Shown piece after piece: positions 56,366-64,000 of a stretch of 64,000 nucleotides of DNA (positions are counted from its first letter, which is position 1; every line of letters starts with the position of its first letter). The notes under the pieces were generated by a model that was not told the origin of the DNA, made no database searches, and worked only from the letters and a program-made list of their open reading frames with translations. The stretch covers positions 654,001-718,000 of the forward strand of contig NZ_JAMZEK010000001.1 of the NCBI RefSeq assembly GCF_024158035.1, given 5' to 3'. This DNA comes from Dyella lutea (GTDB taxonomy: Bacteria > Pseudomonadota > Gammaproteobacteria > Xanthomonadales > Rhodanobacteraceae). The position numbers and the translations under genes were made by a program.

Positions 56366-57095
56366 CCTGCGTTCCTGCCTGGCGTGCCGGGGTGTCCGGC
56401 CGTGTCAAAACGATCCGTGTGGTCCGTGGGTCGCGACCGACGGACAAGCTTCATCCGCGACGCAACGAGATGCGACGGCGGACGGATATCGGGGAAAGGG
56501 TGGCTGCGTGCCACCGGGACGTGCTGCCCGTTCCATGGCGATCCTTGGCTCTTGCTCGCGGGAGTTGCTTCCTGCGACGTGCTCCTTGCTCATCCGTGCC
56601 GGATGCGCATCGCCTGTTCGCGGCGATTCGGAGTACGCCCCCTGTGGATGGCTCGGCCATCCGCGGCAGAGTTTTGCCAAAAGCGGCGTGCCCTGCCAAT
56701 AGGAAAATCCTGCTTGAAAAATTCCTAGGCGTGCGCTTCGCCCACTTTAACTCGATCGTTTGATCGATCGGTTGCAGGCCGTGCACGGAGGGACCGACAT
56801 CTGTTTGTCACGTGCCGCGCAGCGCTTGTACGACAAGGGCTGGCAAGTGCCGCATCGCATCCGGAAAAGCGCGTGGTGGCGCCCGCGACGGGCCGTTTCC
56901 GACCGTTTTGTTGCAGCGGCGAATTGTGCGACCGGTCACGTCTTTGCAGGCATTCCTGAAGCTCGGGACGCGGTGCGTCGGATGCGTGAATTTGCGATCG
57001 GCCTCACATCTGCCATGTCGGTCGACCAGTCGTTCGGGCGCAAAAAACGAGGCATCGACTGATCTGGTGTCAGCTTCTTCCTACACGTGGACGCG
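56366..57095. other. Long non-coding stretch between virD4 and virB7
   Basis: 730 bp with no gene I can support. Short open frames on both strands lack signal peptides, motifs or ribosome sites. The minus strand has an A/T-richer patch around 56700-56770 with a palindrome (cgatcgtttgatcgatcg region, about 56752-56770) that could be a regulatory site for the virB operon. I looked for tandem GTAAA CpxR-type boxes and did not see them. Confidence 0.5.
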
Positions 57096-58781
57096 TCACA
57101 CGGTGAGCTCGGGAATCGTCACCTTTGGCAGCAGACGCGACGTGAAGTGCTTGTCCTGGTAGTAGCGGATCTTGTCGCACTTCACCGGGTGCGGGATGCC
57201 CTCGTAGAAGAAGACTTCCTTGCCCGTGCCCATCGCCTTGAGCTCCTGCGGCAGCATCAGCGCGCGACGCTCTTCGGTGTGGCTGCGCGAGACGTCGGCG
57301 CGGGTGCGGCCGCGGGTGACGTTCTGCTTGCGCACCGTGGTGTAGCCGAGCATCTCGGAATAGTCGTTGGCGTCCTGCTGTTCGCGCGGCGCGTAGACGA
57401 TCTGCAGCGCATGGTTGGTGATCATCGTGCGCGAGACGTCCTTGCCGTAGGTGGCGTCCAGCTGCGCCATGCTCTGGATGATCGGCAGCAGGCGGACGTT
57501 GTAGCCGGCCATGTACGACACCGCCGAAGCGATGATCTCCACCCGGCCGATCGAGGTGAACTCGTCCATCAGCAGCAGGCACTGGTGCTTCAGCGCAGGG
57601 TTGTTCTGCGGCAGCTCGCGGGTGTTGAGGTTGATCAGCTGACTGAAGAACAGGTTCACGATCAGCCGGCTCTCGGCCAGCTTGTTCGGCTGGATCCCGA
57701 TGTAGATGGTCATGCGCTTCCTGCGTACGTCGGTGAGCAGGAAGTCGTCGGCGCTGGTGGCCGCGTCCAGCACCGGGTTGATCCAGGCGTTCAGCGGTTC
57801 CTTGAAGGTGCCCAGGATCGAGGCGAAGGTTTCCGCCGCCTGCGACAGCAGGTTGGCGAAGGCGGACTTCGCGTTGCTGCCCAGGAACGGCTGCTGCGCG
57901 AGCTGCTGGTAGAACGCCTTCAGCTCGGTGCCGTCGCCGGAGGACAACCGGTAGATCTCGCCGAGCGTGGGCTTCGTGCGCAGCGAGGCCGGCACGCCGC
58001 GCCGCTCGGCGTCGTCCCAGGCCTCGAACAGGAACAGCGCGAAGGCCATGAAGGCGTTGCGTGCCTGGCTGACCCAGAATTTCTGGTCATCGGCACCGTC
58101 CGGGTAGAGCATCGCGGCAATGCTCATCAGGTCCGAGACGCGGAACGCCGGATCGCTGGAGACATAGCTGAGCGGGTTCCAGCGGTGCGTTCGACGGTCC
58201 TCCGCGAACGGGTTGAACAGGTAGACCTCGTGGCCCTGGGCCGCGCGCCAGCCGCTGGTGAGTTCGTAGTTCTCCTGCTTGATGTCCAGCACCACCACCG
58301 ACTCGCGGTATTCCAGCAGGTTGGGGATGACCACGCCCACGCCCTTGCCCGAACGGGTGGGCGCGGCGAGGATCACGAACTGCTGGCCGCTGAGCCGCAC
58401 CAGGCGGCCGCGGAACTTGCCGACCAGGATGCCGTCATCGGCCGGCTTGAACAGCCCGTGGCTGGACAGCTCGCCACCCTTGGCGAAGCGCGCGTCGCCG
58501 TGCAGGGAGGGGCGCTTCGACCGCAACAGGAAATACAGTGCGACCAGCCAGAGCAGCAGGGGCAGTCCGAACCCAAGCCACCCCGCCGCATGGATGCGCC
58601 CGGCATAAGGCTGCGCCTGCGGCAGGTGCAGCGCTCGCACGTAGATGTAGTAGGTGTTCCAGCGCAGCGTCTGCGTTCCCAGGTCGAGAAAACGCCGCGT
58701 CAGCCAGCCCGACAGCGCATCGCCCGCGGCCAGGGCGGCCACGCCAAGCGTCGCCACCGTCCATGCTTTTCCCTTGTGCAT
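57096..58781 (-). CDS. virD4: Type IV secretion system coupling protein VirD4
   Basis: A 561-residue coupling ATPase that recruits XVIPCD-tagged effectors to the channel. Two N-terminal membrane helices (about 8-25 and 68-87), Walker A APTRSGKGVGVVIPNLLEY (Lys146), Walker B CLLLMDEFTSIG, and the all-alpha substrate domain in between are present. The ATG at 58781 has an AGGA site. It precedes the virB genes, as in Xanthomonas X-T4SS loci. Confidence 0.93.
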   Translation of the reverse strand: MHKGKAWTVATLGVAALAAGDALSGWLTRRFLDLGTQTLRWNTYYIYVRALHLPQAQPYAGRIHAAGWLGFGLPLLLWLVALYFLLRSKRPSLHGDARFAKGGELSSHGLFKPADDGILVGKFRGRLVRLSGQQFVILAAPTRSGKGVGVVIPNLLEYRESVVVLDIKQENYELTSGWRAAQGHEVYLFNPFAEDRRTHRWNPLSYVSSDPAFRVSDLMSIAAMLYPDGADDQKFWVSQARNAFMAFALFLFEAWDDAERRGVPASLRTKPTLGEIYRLSSGDGTELKAFYQQLAQQPFLGSNAKSAFANLLSQAAETFASILGTFKEPLNAWINPVLDAATSADDFLLTDVRRKRMTIYIGIQPNKLAESRLIVNLFFSQLINLNTRELPQNNPALKHQCLLLMDEFTSIGRVEIIASAVSYMAGYNVRLLPIIQSMAQLDATYGKDVSRTMITNHALQIVYAPREQQDANDYSEMLGYTTVRKQNVTRGRTRADVSRSHTEERRALMLPQELKAMGTGKEVFFYEGIPHPVKCDKIRYYQDKHFTSRLLPKVTIPELTV

Positions 58782-58900
58782 GCCATCCCGTCCTTGGTGT
58801 GGAGCGGCGATGGTAAGCCACGGAAAACGCCAAGCCGAGCCCGCTGCCCACGCGGATTCGCGTAGGCCGGGTCTGTGTCACATCTTCAGGTGGCCCGGAT

Positions 58901-59131
58901 TCAGGCGGTCGTGGTCTGCAGCGAGGCCAGTTTCTGCACAGCCTCTCTCGCCAGCGGCTCCAGCCCGACGCCGCCGCCCTGCAGGTGTTCGATGATCTGC
59001 CTGCGCATCACTGGGTCCCAGAACTTCTTCAGGTGGTCGGCGACCCCGGCCACGCCGGCGGCGTGGTCGGGCTCGGCGGCGAAGTAGTTGGCGATGTCGT
59101 TGACCATCTGGGAGAGGCGTTCGATGTTCAT
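58901..59131 (-). CDS. fdsD: Formate dehydrogenase delta subunit
   Basis: A 76-residue cytosolic subunit of soluble NAD-dependent formate dehydrogenase: MNIERLSQMVNDIANYFAAE, DHLKKFWDPVMRRQIIEHL and the end LEPLAREAVQKLAS are the family blocks. I start at 59131, the only start that fits the family length. It lies 83 bp after fdsA. FdsD is needed for a stable, active complex in relatives. Confidence 0.92.
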   Translation of the reverse strand: MNIERLSQMVNDIANYFAAEPDHAAGVAGVADHLKKFWDPVMRRQIIEHLQGGGVGLEPLAREAVQKLASLQTTTA

Positions 59132-59214
59132 GGCGGGCCGTTTGGTGATGCGGGTTGAGCGGGGCGCAGGTGTGGGCGAAACTCGCGAGCGTGCGCCCGC
59201 GGGGTTTGAAGCCT

Positions 59215-62100
59215 TCAGCGCGTGACGGGCTCGGCAGCCTTGAGCAGATCCTGCTGCTGCTGGTCGAAGTTCTGGAAGCGCTTCTGCCAGGCCGACGGCT
59301 GGCTGACCTTGAGCACCTGCACTGCGGTCACCTTGTACTCGGGGCAGTTGGTGGCCCAGTCGGAGTTGTCGGTGGTGATGACGTTGGCGCCCGAGCCGGG
59401 GAAGTGGAACGTGGTGTAGACCACGCCCGGCTGCATGCGGTCGGCGATCTTGGCGCGCAGCACGGTTTCGCCGCTGCGGCTGGAAATGCCGACCCAGTCG
59501 CCGTCGTTGATGCCGCGCTCCTCCGCGTCGTGCGGGTGGATCTCCAGCCGGTCTTCCTCGTGCCACATGGAGTTTTCGGTGCGTCGGGTCTGCGCGCCCA
59601 CGTTGTACTGGCTCAGGATGCGGCCGGTGGTGAGGATCAGCGGATGCTCGGCGTTGACCTTCTCGCGGGTGGGCACGTACTCGGTGAGCATGAAGCGGCC
59701 CTTGCCGCGCACGAACTCGTCCACGTGCATCACCGGCGTGCCTTCCGGCGCCTCGTCGTTGCACGGCCACTGGATCGAGCCGAGCCGGTCGATCTTGTCG
59801 AAACTGACGCCGTGGAAGGTGGGCGTGAGCGCGGCGATCTCGTCCATGATCTCGGACGGGTGCGCGTAGTTCATCGGATAGCCCATGGCCTGGGCCAGTT
59901 TCTGGGTGATCTCCCAGTCGGCGTAACCGGACTGCGGCTTCATCACCTTGCGCACGCGCGAGATGCGACGCTCGGCGTTGGTGAAGGTGCCGTCCTTCTC
60001 CAGGAACGAGCTTCCCGGCAGGAACACATGCGCGTACTTGGCCGTCTCGTTGAGGAACAGGTCCTGCACCACCACGCACTCCATCGCGCTGAGCGCAGCG
60101 GTCACGTGCTGGGTGTCCGGGTCGGACTGGGCGATGTCCTCACCTTCCACGTATAGGCCGAGGAAGGTGCCGTCCAGCGCGGACTCGAACATGTTGGGAA
60201 TGCGCAGGCCCGGCTCGTCCAGCAGCGGCACGCCCCAGGCCTTCTCGAACAGCTGGCGGGTGGCGGTGTCGCTGACGTGGCGATAGCCCGGGAACTCGTG
60301 CGGGAACGAGCCCATGTCGCATGAGCCCTGCACGTTGTTCTGACCGCGCAGCGGGTTCACGCCCACGCCCTCGCGGCCGATGTTGCCGGTGGCCATGGCG
60401 AGGTTGGCGATGCCCATTACCGCGGTGGAACCCTGCGCGTGCTCAGTGACGCCCAGGCCATAGTAGATGGCGCCGTTGCCGCCGGTGGCGTAGAGCCGGG
60501 CGGCGCCGCGCACCACGTCGGCGGGCACGCCGGTGGTCGCTTCCATCGCTTCGGGGCTGTACTTGTCCTGCGAGACGAAGGTCTTCCAGCGCTCGAACGC
60601 CTCCGGCTCGCAGCGGGCGGCGACGAAATCGTCCTTCACCAGCCCTTCGGTCACGATGACGTGGGCCAGCGTGTTCAGCACCGCCACGTTGGTGCCGGGC
60701 TTGAGCTTGAGGTGGAAGTCCGCCTTGATGTGCGGCGACCGCACCAGGTCGATGCGGCGCGGGTCGACCACGATCAGCTTGGCGCCCTGGCGCAGGCGAT
60801 GCTTCATCTGCGAGCCGAACACCGGGTGCGCGTCGGTGGGGTTGGCGCCGATCACCAGCACCACATCGGTCTGTTCGATGGAGTCGAAATCCTGCGTGCC
60901 GGCCGACTCACCCAGGGTGCTCTTCAAGCCGTAGCCGGTCGGCGAGTGACAGACGCGGGCGCAGGTGTCCACGTTGTTGTTGCCGAAGCCGGCACGCACC
61001 AGCTTCTGCACCAGGTAGGTTTCCTCGTTGGTGCAGCGCGAGGAGGTGATGCCGCCCACCGCGTGCTTGCCGTGCTTTTCCTGGATGCGCTTGAACTCGC
61101 TGGCGGTGTACGCGAACGCCTCGTCCCAGCTCACCACCTGCCACGGGTCGGAGATCTTCTTGCGGATCATCGGCGTGGTGATGCGGTCCGGATGGCTGGC
61201 GTAGCCGATCGCGAAGCGGCCCTTGACGCAGGAGTGGCCGTGGTTCGCCTGACCCTCCACGTTGGGCACCATACGCACGATCTCCTCGCCCTTCATCTCG
61301 GCGCGGAAGCTGCAGCCCACGCCGCAGTAGGCGCAGGTGGTGGTGACGCTGTGCTCAGCCTGGCCGCGCTCGATCAGCGTGGTTTCGCTCAAGGTGGCGG
61401 TAGGGCAGGCCTGCACGCAGGCGCCGCACGACACGCACTCGGAACCGAGGAAATCCTCGTTCTGGCTGGGCGACACCTTCGAATCGAAGCCGCGGCCCTG
61501 GATGGTCAGCGCGAAGGTGCCCTGCACCTCGTCGCAGGCGCGCACGCAGCGCGAGCAGACGATGCACTTGGACGGATCGAAGGTGAAGTAAGGGGTGGAG
61601 GTGTCCTTGGCCACGAACAGCGGGTTGGCGCTGCCGTCGGACTGCTTCGCGTAGACGTGGTTGGCGCCGTCGTAGCCGTAGCGCACCTCGCGCAGGCCGA
61701 CCACGCCGGCCATGTCCTGCAGCTCGCAGTGGCCGTTGGCCGGGCAGGTGAGGCAGTCCAGCGGGTGGTCGGAGATGTACAGCTCCATCACGCCGCGGCG
61801 GATCTCGGCCAGTTTCGGCGTCTGCGTGGCGACCTTCATGCCGTCGCTCACCGGCGTGGTGCACGAGGCCGGGTAGCCGCGCCGCCCTTCGATCTCCACC
61901 AGGCACAGCCGGCACGAGCCGAACGCGTCGAGCATTTCGGTGGCGCACAGTTTGGGGATGGCGATGCCGGCTAGCGACGCGGCGCGCATCACCGAGGTGC
62001 CCTCGGGCACGGCGATGGAGCGGCCGTCGATCTCCAGCGAGACGGTCTTGGTGGACGTGGCGGCCGGGGTGCCGCGGTCGATTTCGACGATGGAAAGCAT
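59215..62100 (-). CDS. fdsA: NAD-dependent formate dehydrogenase alpha (molybdenum/tungsten) subunit
   Basis: A 961-residue catalytic subunit oxidising formate to CO2. Order of domains: 2Fe-2S (about 20-100), His/Cys 4Fe-4S (HPLDCLTCPANGHCELQ), a twin 4Fe-4S ferredoxin (CIVCSRCVRACDEVQG and CVSCGACVQACPTATL), then the molybdopterin part with a further cluster (CAYCGVGCSF). The metal ligand is Cys384 in CARVCHSPTG, next to His385, not selenocysteine. The C-terminal dinucleotide-binding domain has TGRILSQYN and EIHPHDAEERGINDGD. It fits FdsA of Ralstonia/Rhodobacter type in length and order. Electrons go through FdsB to NAD. Confidence 0.95.
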   Translation of the reverse strand: MLSIVEIDRGTPAATSTKTVSLEIDGRSIAVPEGTSVMRAASLAGIAIPKLCATEMLDAFGSCRLCLVEIEGRRGYPASCTTPVSDGMKVATQTPKLAEIRRGVMELYISDHPLDCLTCPANGHCELQDMAGVVGLREVRYGYDGANHVYAKQSDGSANPLFVAKDTSTPYFTFDPSKCIVCSRCVRACDEVQGTFALTIQGRGFDSKVSPSQNEDFLGSECVSCGACVQACPTATLSETTLIERGQAEHSVTTTCAYCGVGCSFRAEMKGEEIVRMVPNVEGQANHGHSCVKGRFAIGYASHPDRITTPMIRKKISDPWQVVSWDEAFAYTASEFKRIQEKHGKHAVGGITSSRCTNEETYLVQKLVRAGFGNNNVDTCARVCHSPTGYGLKSTLGESAGTQDFDSIEQTDVVLVIGANPTDAHPVFGSQMKHRLRQGAKLIVVDPRRIDLVRSPHIKADFHLKLKPGTNVAVLNTLAHVIVTEGLVKDDFVAARCEPEAFERWKTFVSQDKYSPEAMEATTGVPADVVRGAARLYATGGNGAIYYGLGVTEHAQGSTAVMGIANLAMATGNIGREGVGVNPLRGQNNVQGSCDMGSFPHEFPGYRHVSDTATRQLFEKAWGVPLLDEPGLRIPNMFESALDGTFLGLYVEGEDIAQSDPDTQHVTAALSAMECVVVQDLFLNETAKYAHVFLPGSSFLEKDGTFTNAERRISRVRKVMKPQSGYADWEITQKLAQAMGYPMNYAHPSEIMDEIAALTPTFHGVSFDKIDRLGSIQWPCNDEAPEGTPVMHVDEFVRGKGRFMLTEYVPTREKVNAEHPLILTTGRILSQYNVGAQTRRTENSMWHEEDRLEIHPHDAEERGINDGDWVGISSRSGETVLRAKIADRMQPGVVYTTFHFPGSGANVITTDNSDWATNCPEYKVTAVQVLKVSQPSAWQKRFQNFDQQQQDLLKAAEPVTR

Positions 62101-62125
62101 GGGGGAACCTCCAGCGCGCGGACGC

Positions 62126-63664
62126 TCAGGCGCTGCGCGCGAAATCCTCGGGGTAATGGTCCAGCGCGCTCAGCACCGGGAACGGCGCCATGCCGCCCAG
62201 GGCGCACAGCGAGCCGTGCAGCATGGTCTGGCACAGGTCGCGCAGCAGGGCCTCGTTGCGGTCGCGCTCGACGTTCGCACGCATGCGGTCGATCACTTCC
62301 ACACCGCGGGTGGAACCGATGCGGCACGGCGTGCACTTGCCGCACGATTCGATGGCGCAGAACTCCATCGCGTAGCGCGCCTGCGCGGCCATGTCGACGC
62401 TGTCGTCGAAGGCCACCAAGCCGCCGTGGCCGATCATGCCGCCGATCGCCGCGAACGCTTCGTAGTCCATCGGCGTGTCGTAGCGCGAGGGCGGAATGTA
62501 GGCGCCGAGCGGGCCGCCCAGCTGCACGGTTTTGATCGGCCGACCGGTGGCGCTGCCGCCGCCGAAGTCCTCGATCAGCTCCTTCAGCGTGACACCGAAG
62601 GCCTTCTCGACCAGGCCTGGACGCTTGAGGTTGCCGGCGAGCTGGAACGGCAGCGTGCCGCGCGAGCGGCCCATGCCGAAATCGCGGTAGTGCGCCGCGC
62701 CCTTGTCCAGGATGCCGGGCACCGAGCACAGCGTGACCACGTTGTTGATCACCGTGGGCTTGCCGAACAGGCCCTCGATCGCCGGCAGCGGCGGCTTGAA
62801 GCGGACCTGGCCGCGCTTGCCTTCCAGCGACTCCAGCAACGAGGTTTCCTCGCCGCAGATGTAGGCGCCGGCGGCCATGCGCACTTCCAGGTGGAAGGCC
62901 TTGTCGCTGCCGAGCACGTCGTTGCCCAAATAGCCAGCGGCTGTCGTGGCGGCGATCGCCGCGTTCAACGCATCGCGCGCATGCGGATATTCGCAGCGCA
63001 GGTAGATGTAGCCCTGCGTGGCGCCCACCGCGAGGCCGGCGATGGTCATGCCTTCGATCAGCACGAACGGATCGCCTTCCATCACCATGCGGTCGGCGAA
63101 GGTGCCCGAGTCGCCTTCGTCGGCGTTGCAGACGATGTACTTCTTATCGGCGCTGGCGTCGAGGCAGGTCTTCCACTTGATGCCGGTGGGGAAGGCGGCG
63201 CCGCCGCGGCCGCGCAGGCCCGAATCGGTGACGGCGGCGACGATATCGGCCGGCGCCATCTTCAAGGCGTTCTCCAGGCCACGGTAGCCGCCGTGGGCGC
63301 GGTAGTCGTCCAGGCTGCGCGGATCGACGATGCCGACGCGGGCAAAGGTCAACCGCTCCTGCTTCGCCAGGTAGGGAATCTGTTCGGTCGGGCCCAGCGC
63401 CAGCGCGTGCCTGCCACCGTGGAGGAAGTCGGCGTCGAACAGCGCGGCGACATCATCGGCCTGCACCGGGCCGTAGGCCACGCGACCTTCGGGCGCGGCC
63501 ACCTCGACCATCGGTTCCAGCCAGTACAGGCCGCGTGAGCCGTTGCGCACGAGCGCGACATCGATACCGCGACGCGCGGCCTCGGCGGCGATCGCCGAGG
63601 CGGTCGCCTCCGCCCCCAGCGAGAGGGCGCTGGCGTCGCGGGGAACGTAGACGGTGAAACTCAT
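62126..63664 (-). CDS. fdsB: NAD-dependent formate dehydrogenase beta subunit
   Basis: A 512-residue NuoF-like diaphorase subunit that passes electrons to NAD. N-terminal thioredoxin-like part, then the FMN site [19 protein letters not shown], the NAD site [18 protein letters not shown], and the 4Fe-4S site [19 protein letters not shown]. It overlaps fdsG by 4 bp (ATGA) and precedes fdsA by 25 bp, the standard fdsGBA order. Confidence 0.95.
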   Translation of the reverse strand: MSFTVYVPRDASALSLGAEATASAIAAEAARRGIDVALVRNGSRGLYWLEPMVEVAAPEGRVAYGPVQADDVAALFDADFLHGGRHALALGPTEQIPYLAKQERLTFARVGIVDPRSLDDYRAHGGYRGLENALKMAPADIVAAVTDSGLRGRGGAAFPTGIKWKTCLDASADKKYIVCNADEGDSGTFADRMVMEGDPFVLIEGMTIAGLAVGATQGYIYLRCEYPHARDALNAAIAATTAAGYLGNDVLGSDKAFHLEVRMAAGAYICGEETSLLESLEGKRGQVRFKPPLPAIEGLFGKPTVINNVVTLCSVPGILDKGAAHYRDFGMGRSRGTLPFQLAGNLKRPGLVEKAFGVTLKELIEDFGGGSATGRPIKTVQLGGPLGAYIPPSRYDTPMDYEAFAAIGGMIGHGGLVAFDDSVDMAAQARYAMEFCAIESCGKCTPCRIGSTRGVEVIDRMRANVERDRNEALLRDLCQTMLHGSLCALGGMAPFPVLSALDHYPEDFARSA

Positions 63665-64000
63665 GAAGCCTCCCGGGCGGCCTTCAGCCAGGCATCGAAG
63701 CGTTCCGGCGTCATCCGCCCGTGCAGTTCCTCGTCGACCATCACGGCCGGCGAACAGGCACAGTTGCCCAGACAGTAGACCGGTTCGAGCGTAAACAACC
63801 CGTCATCCGTGGTTTCGTGGAAATCCACGCCCAGCCTTTGCTTGACGTGGCTTTCCAGTGCTGCGGCGCCCATCGCCTGGCAGGACTCGGCGCGGCACAG
63901 GTAGACGATCCGCTTGCCCGACGGCCGGGTGCGGAAGAAGTGGTAGAAGCTGACCACGCCGTGCACGTCGGCGCGGGACAGGTTGAGCTCCCGCGCGATC
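63661..64000 (-). CDS. fdsG: NAD-dependent formate dehydrogenase gamma subunit (partial, runs off right edge)
   Basis: The frame stays open to the right end, so the N-terminus lies outside; about 113 residues are visible. The NuoE-like fold is clear: [19 protein letters not shown], the 2Fe-2S ligands in [13 protein letters not shown] and [18 protein letters not shown]. It moves electrons between the clusters of FdsA and FdsB. The internal ATG at 63966 lies in the middle of the domain and is not the start. Confidence 0.93.
   Translation of the reverse strand, partial: IARELNLSRADVHGVVSFYHFFRTRPSGKRIVYLCRAESCQAMGAAALESHVKQRLGVDFHETTDDGLFTLEPVYCLGNCACSPAVMVDEELHGRMTPERFDAWLKAAREAS

Noticed and set aside
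56405-57062. Three short open frames in the virD4-virB7 gap
   Set aside because: No ribosome site, signal peptide or recognisable motif; composition is consistent with non-coding DNA.
42064-58781. Conjugative or integrative element
   Set aside because: No relaxase, integrase, tRNA or direct-repeat attachment site was seen; gene order and XVIPCD fit an X-T4SS for effector delivery.

Overview
The window is high-GC chromosomal DNA from a gammaproteobacterium of the Xanthomonadales type, most likely Rhodanobacteraceae (Rhodanobacter/Dyella/Frateuria relatives). The reasons are the class Ia ribonucleotide reductase type, an Oar-like TonB receptor, palindromic repeats of the kind common in this order, and above all an X-type (Xanthomonadales) bactericidal type IV secretion system with an XVIPCD-tagged effector. 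No rRNA, tRNA, CRISPR array or insertion sequence was found. Both ends cut genes: a glutathione S-transferase on the left and fdsG on the right.

Layout. 1-9.1 kb: partial GST, a secreted S9 (DPP-IV-like) peptidase, a BlaI/M56 (BlaR-like) regulatory pair with two strong operator palindromes, and an Oar-like TonB-dependent receptor. 9.1-13.9 kb: nrdA and nrdB, transcribed leftward behind a promoter carrying two probable NrdR boxes and a clear cobalamin riboswitch; a GIY-YIG gene bracketed by inverted palindromic repeats sits between nrdA and nrdB in the opposite direction.

14.0-24.8 kb is an alcohol-oxidation cluster: DUF779 protein, a PqqU/YncD-like receptor for PQQ, a substrate-binding/cytochrome c fusion, a PQQ alcohol dehydrogenase with the Asp-x-Asp signature of lanthanide enzymes, a porin, an aldehyde dehydrogenase with a probable sigma-54 promoter, and a divergent AcoR-type sigma-54 activator facing a conspicuous palindrome. 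The genes make a coherent route: PQQ and substrate import, periplasmic alcohol oxidation with electrons passed to cytochrome c, then aldehyde oxidation in the cytoplasm.

24.8-42 kb is mostly housekeeping: an exported protein, an acyl-CoA synthetase, a pirin, a GAF/degenerate GGDEF/EAL protein, OmpW, ZapE, an alpha/beta hydrolase, ACP phosphodiesterase, a membrane-anchored cytochrome c, and an MdtABC-like RND efflux system with two different permeases.

42-58.8 kb is an apparently complete X-T4SS, all leftward: virD4, then virB7-8-9-10-11-1-2-3-4-5-6, followed by two DUF4189 exported proteins, a small Cys/aromatic-rich exported protein, a probable periplasmic immunity protein and its effector gene. 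The effector has an M23-like domain, peptidoglycan-binding repeats and XVIPCD, but is broken by two in-frame stops and one frameshift. The segment around 44-48 kb looks less GC-rich than the rest. 58.9-64 kb is a soluble NAD-dependent molybdenum/tungsten formate dehydrogenase operon, fdsG-fdsB-fdsA-fdsD, without fdsC.

The observations most worth following up are the broken effector beside an intact immunity gene, the B12 riboswitch plus NrdR double control of nrdAB, the repeat-bracketed GIY-YIG gene inside the nrd locus, and the lanthanide-type PQQ dehydrogenase next to its own PQQ receptor and an unusual binding-protein/cytochrome fusion.
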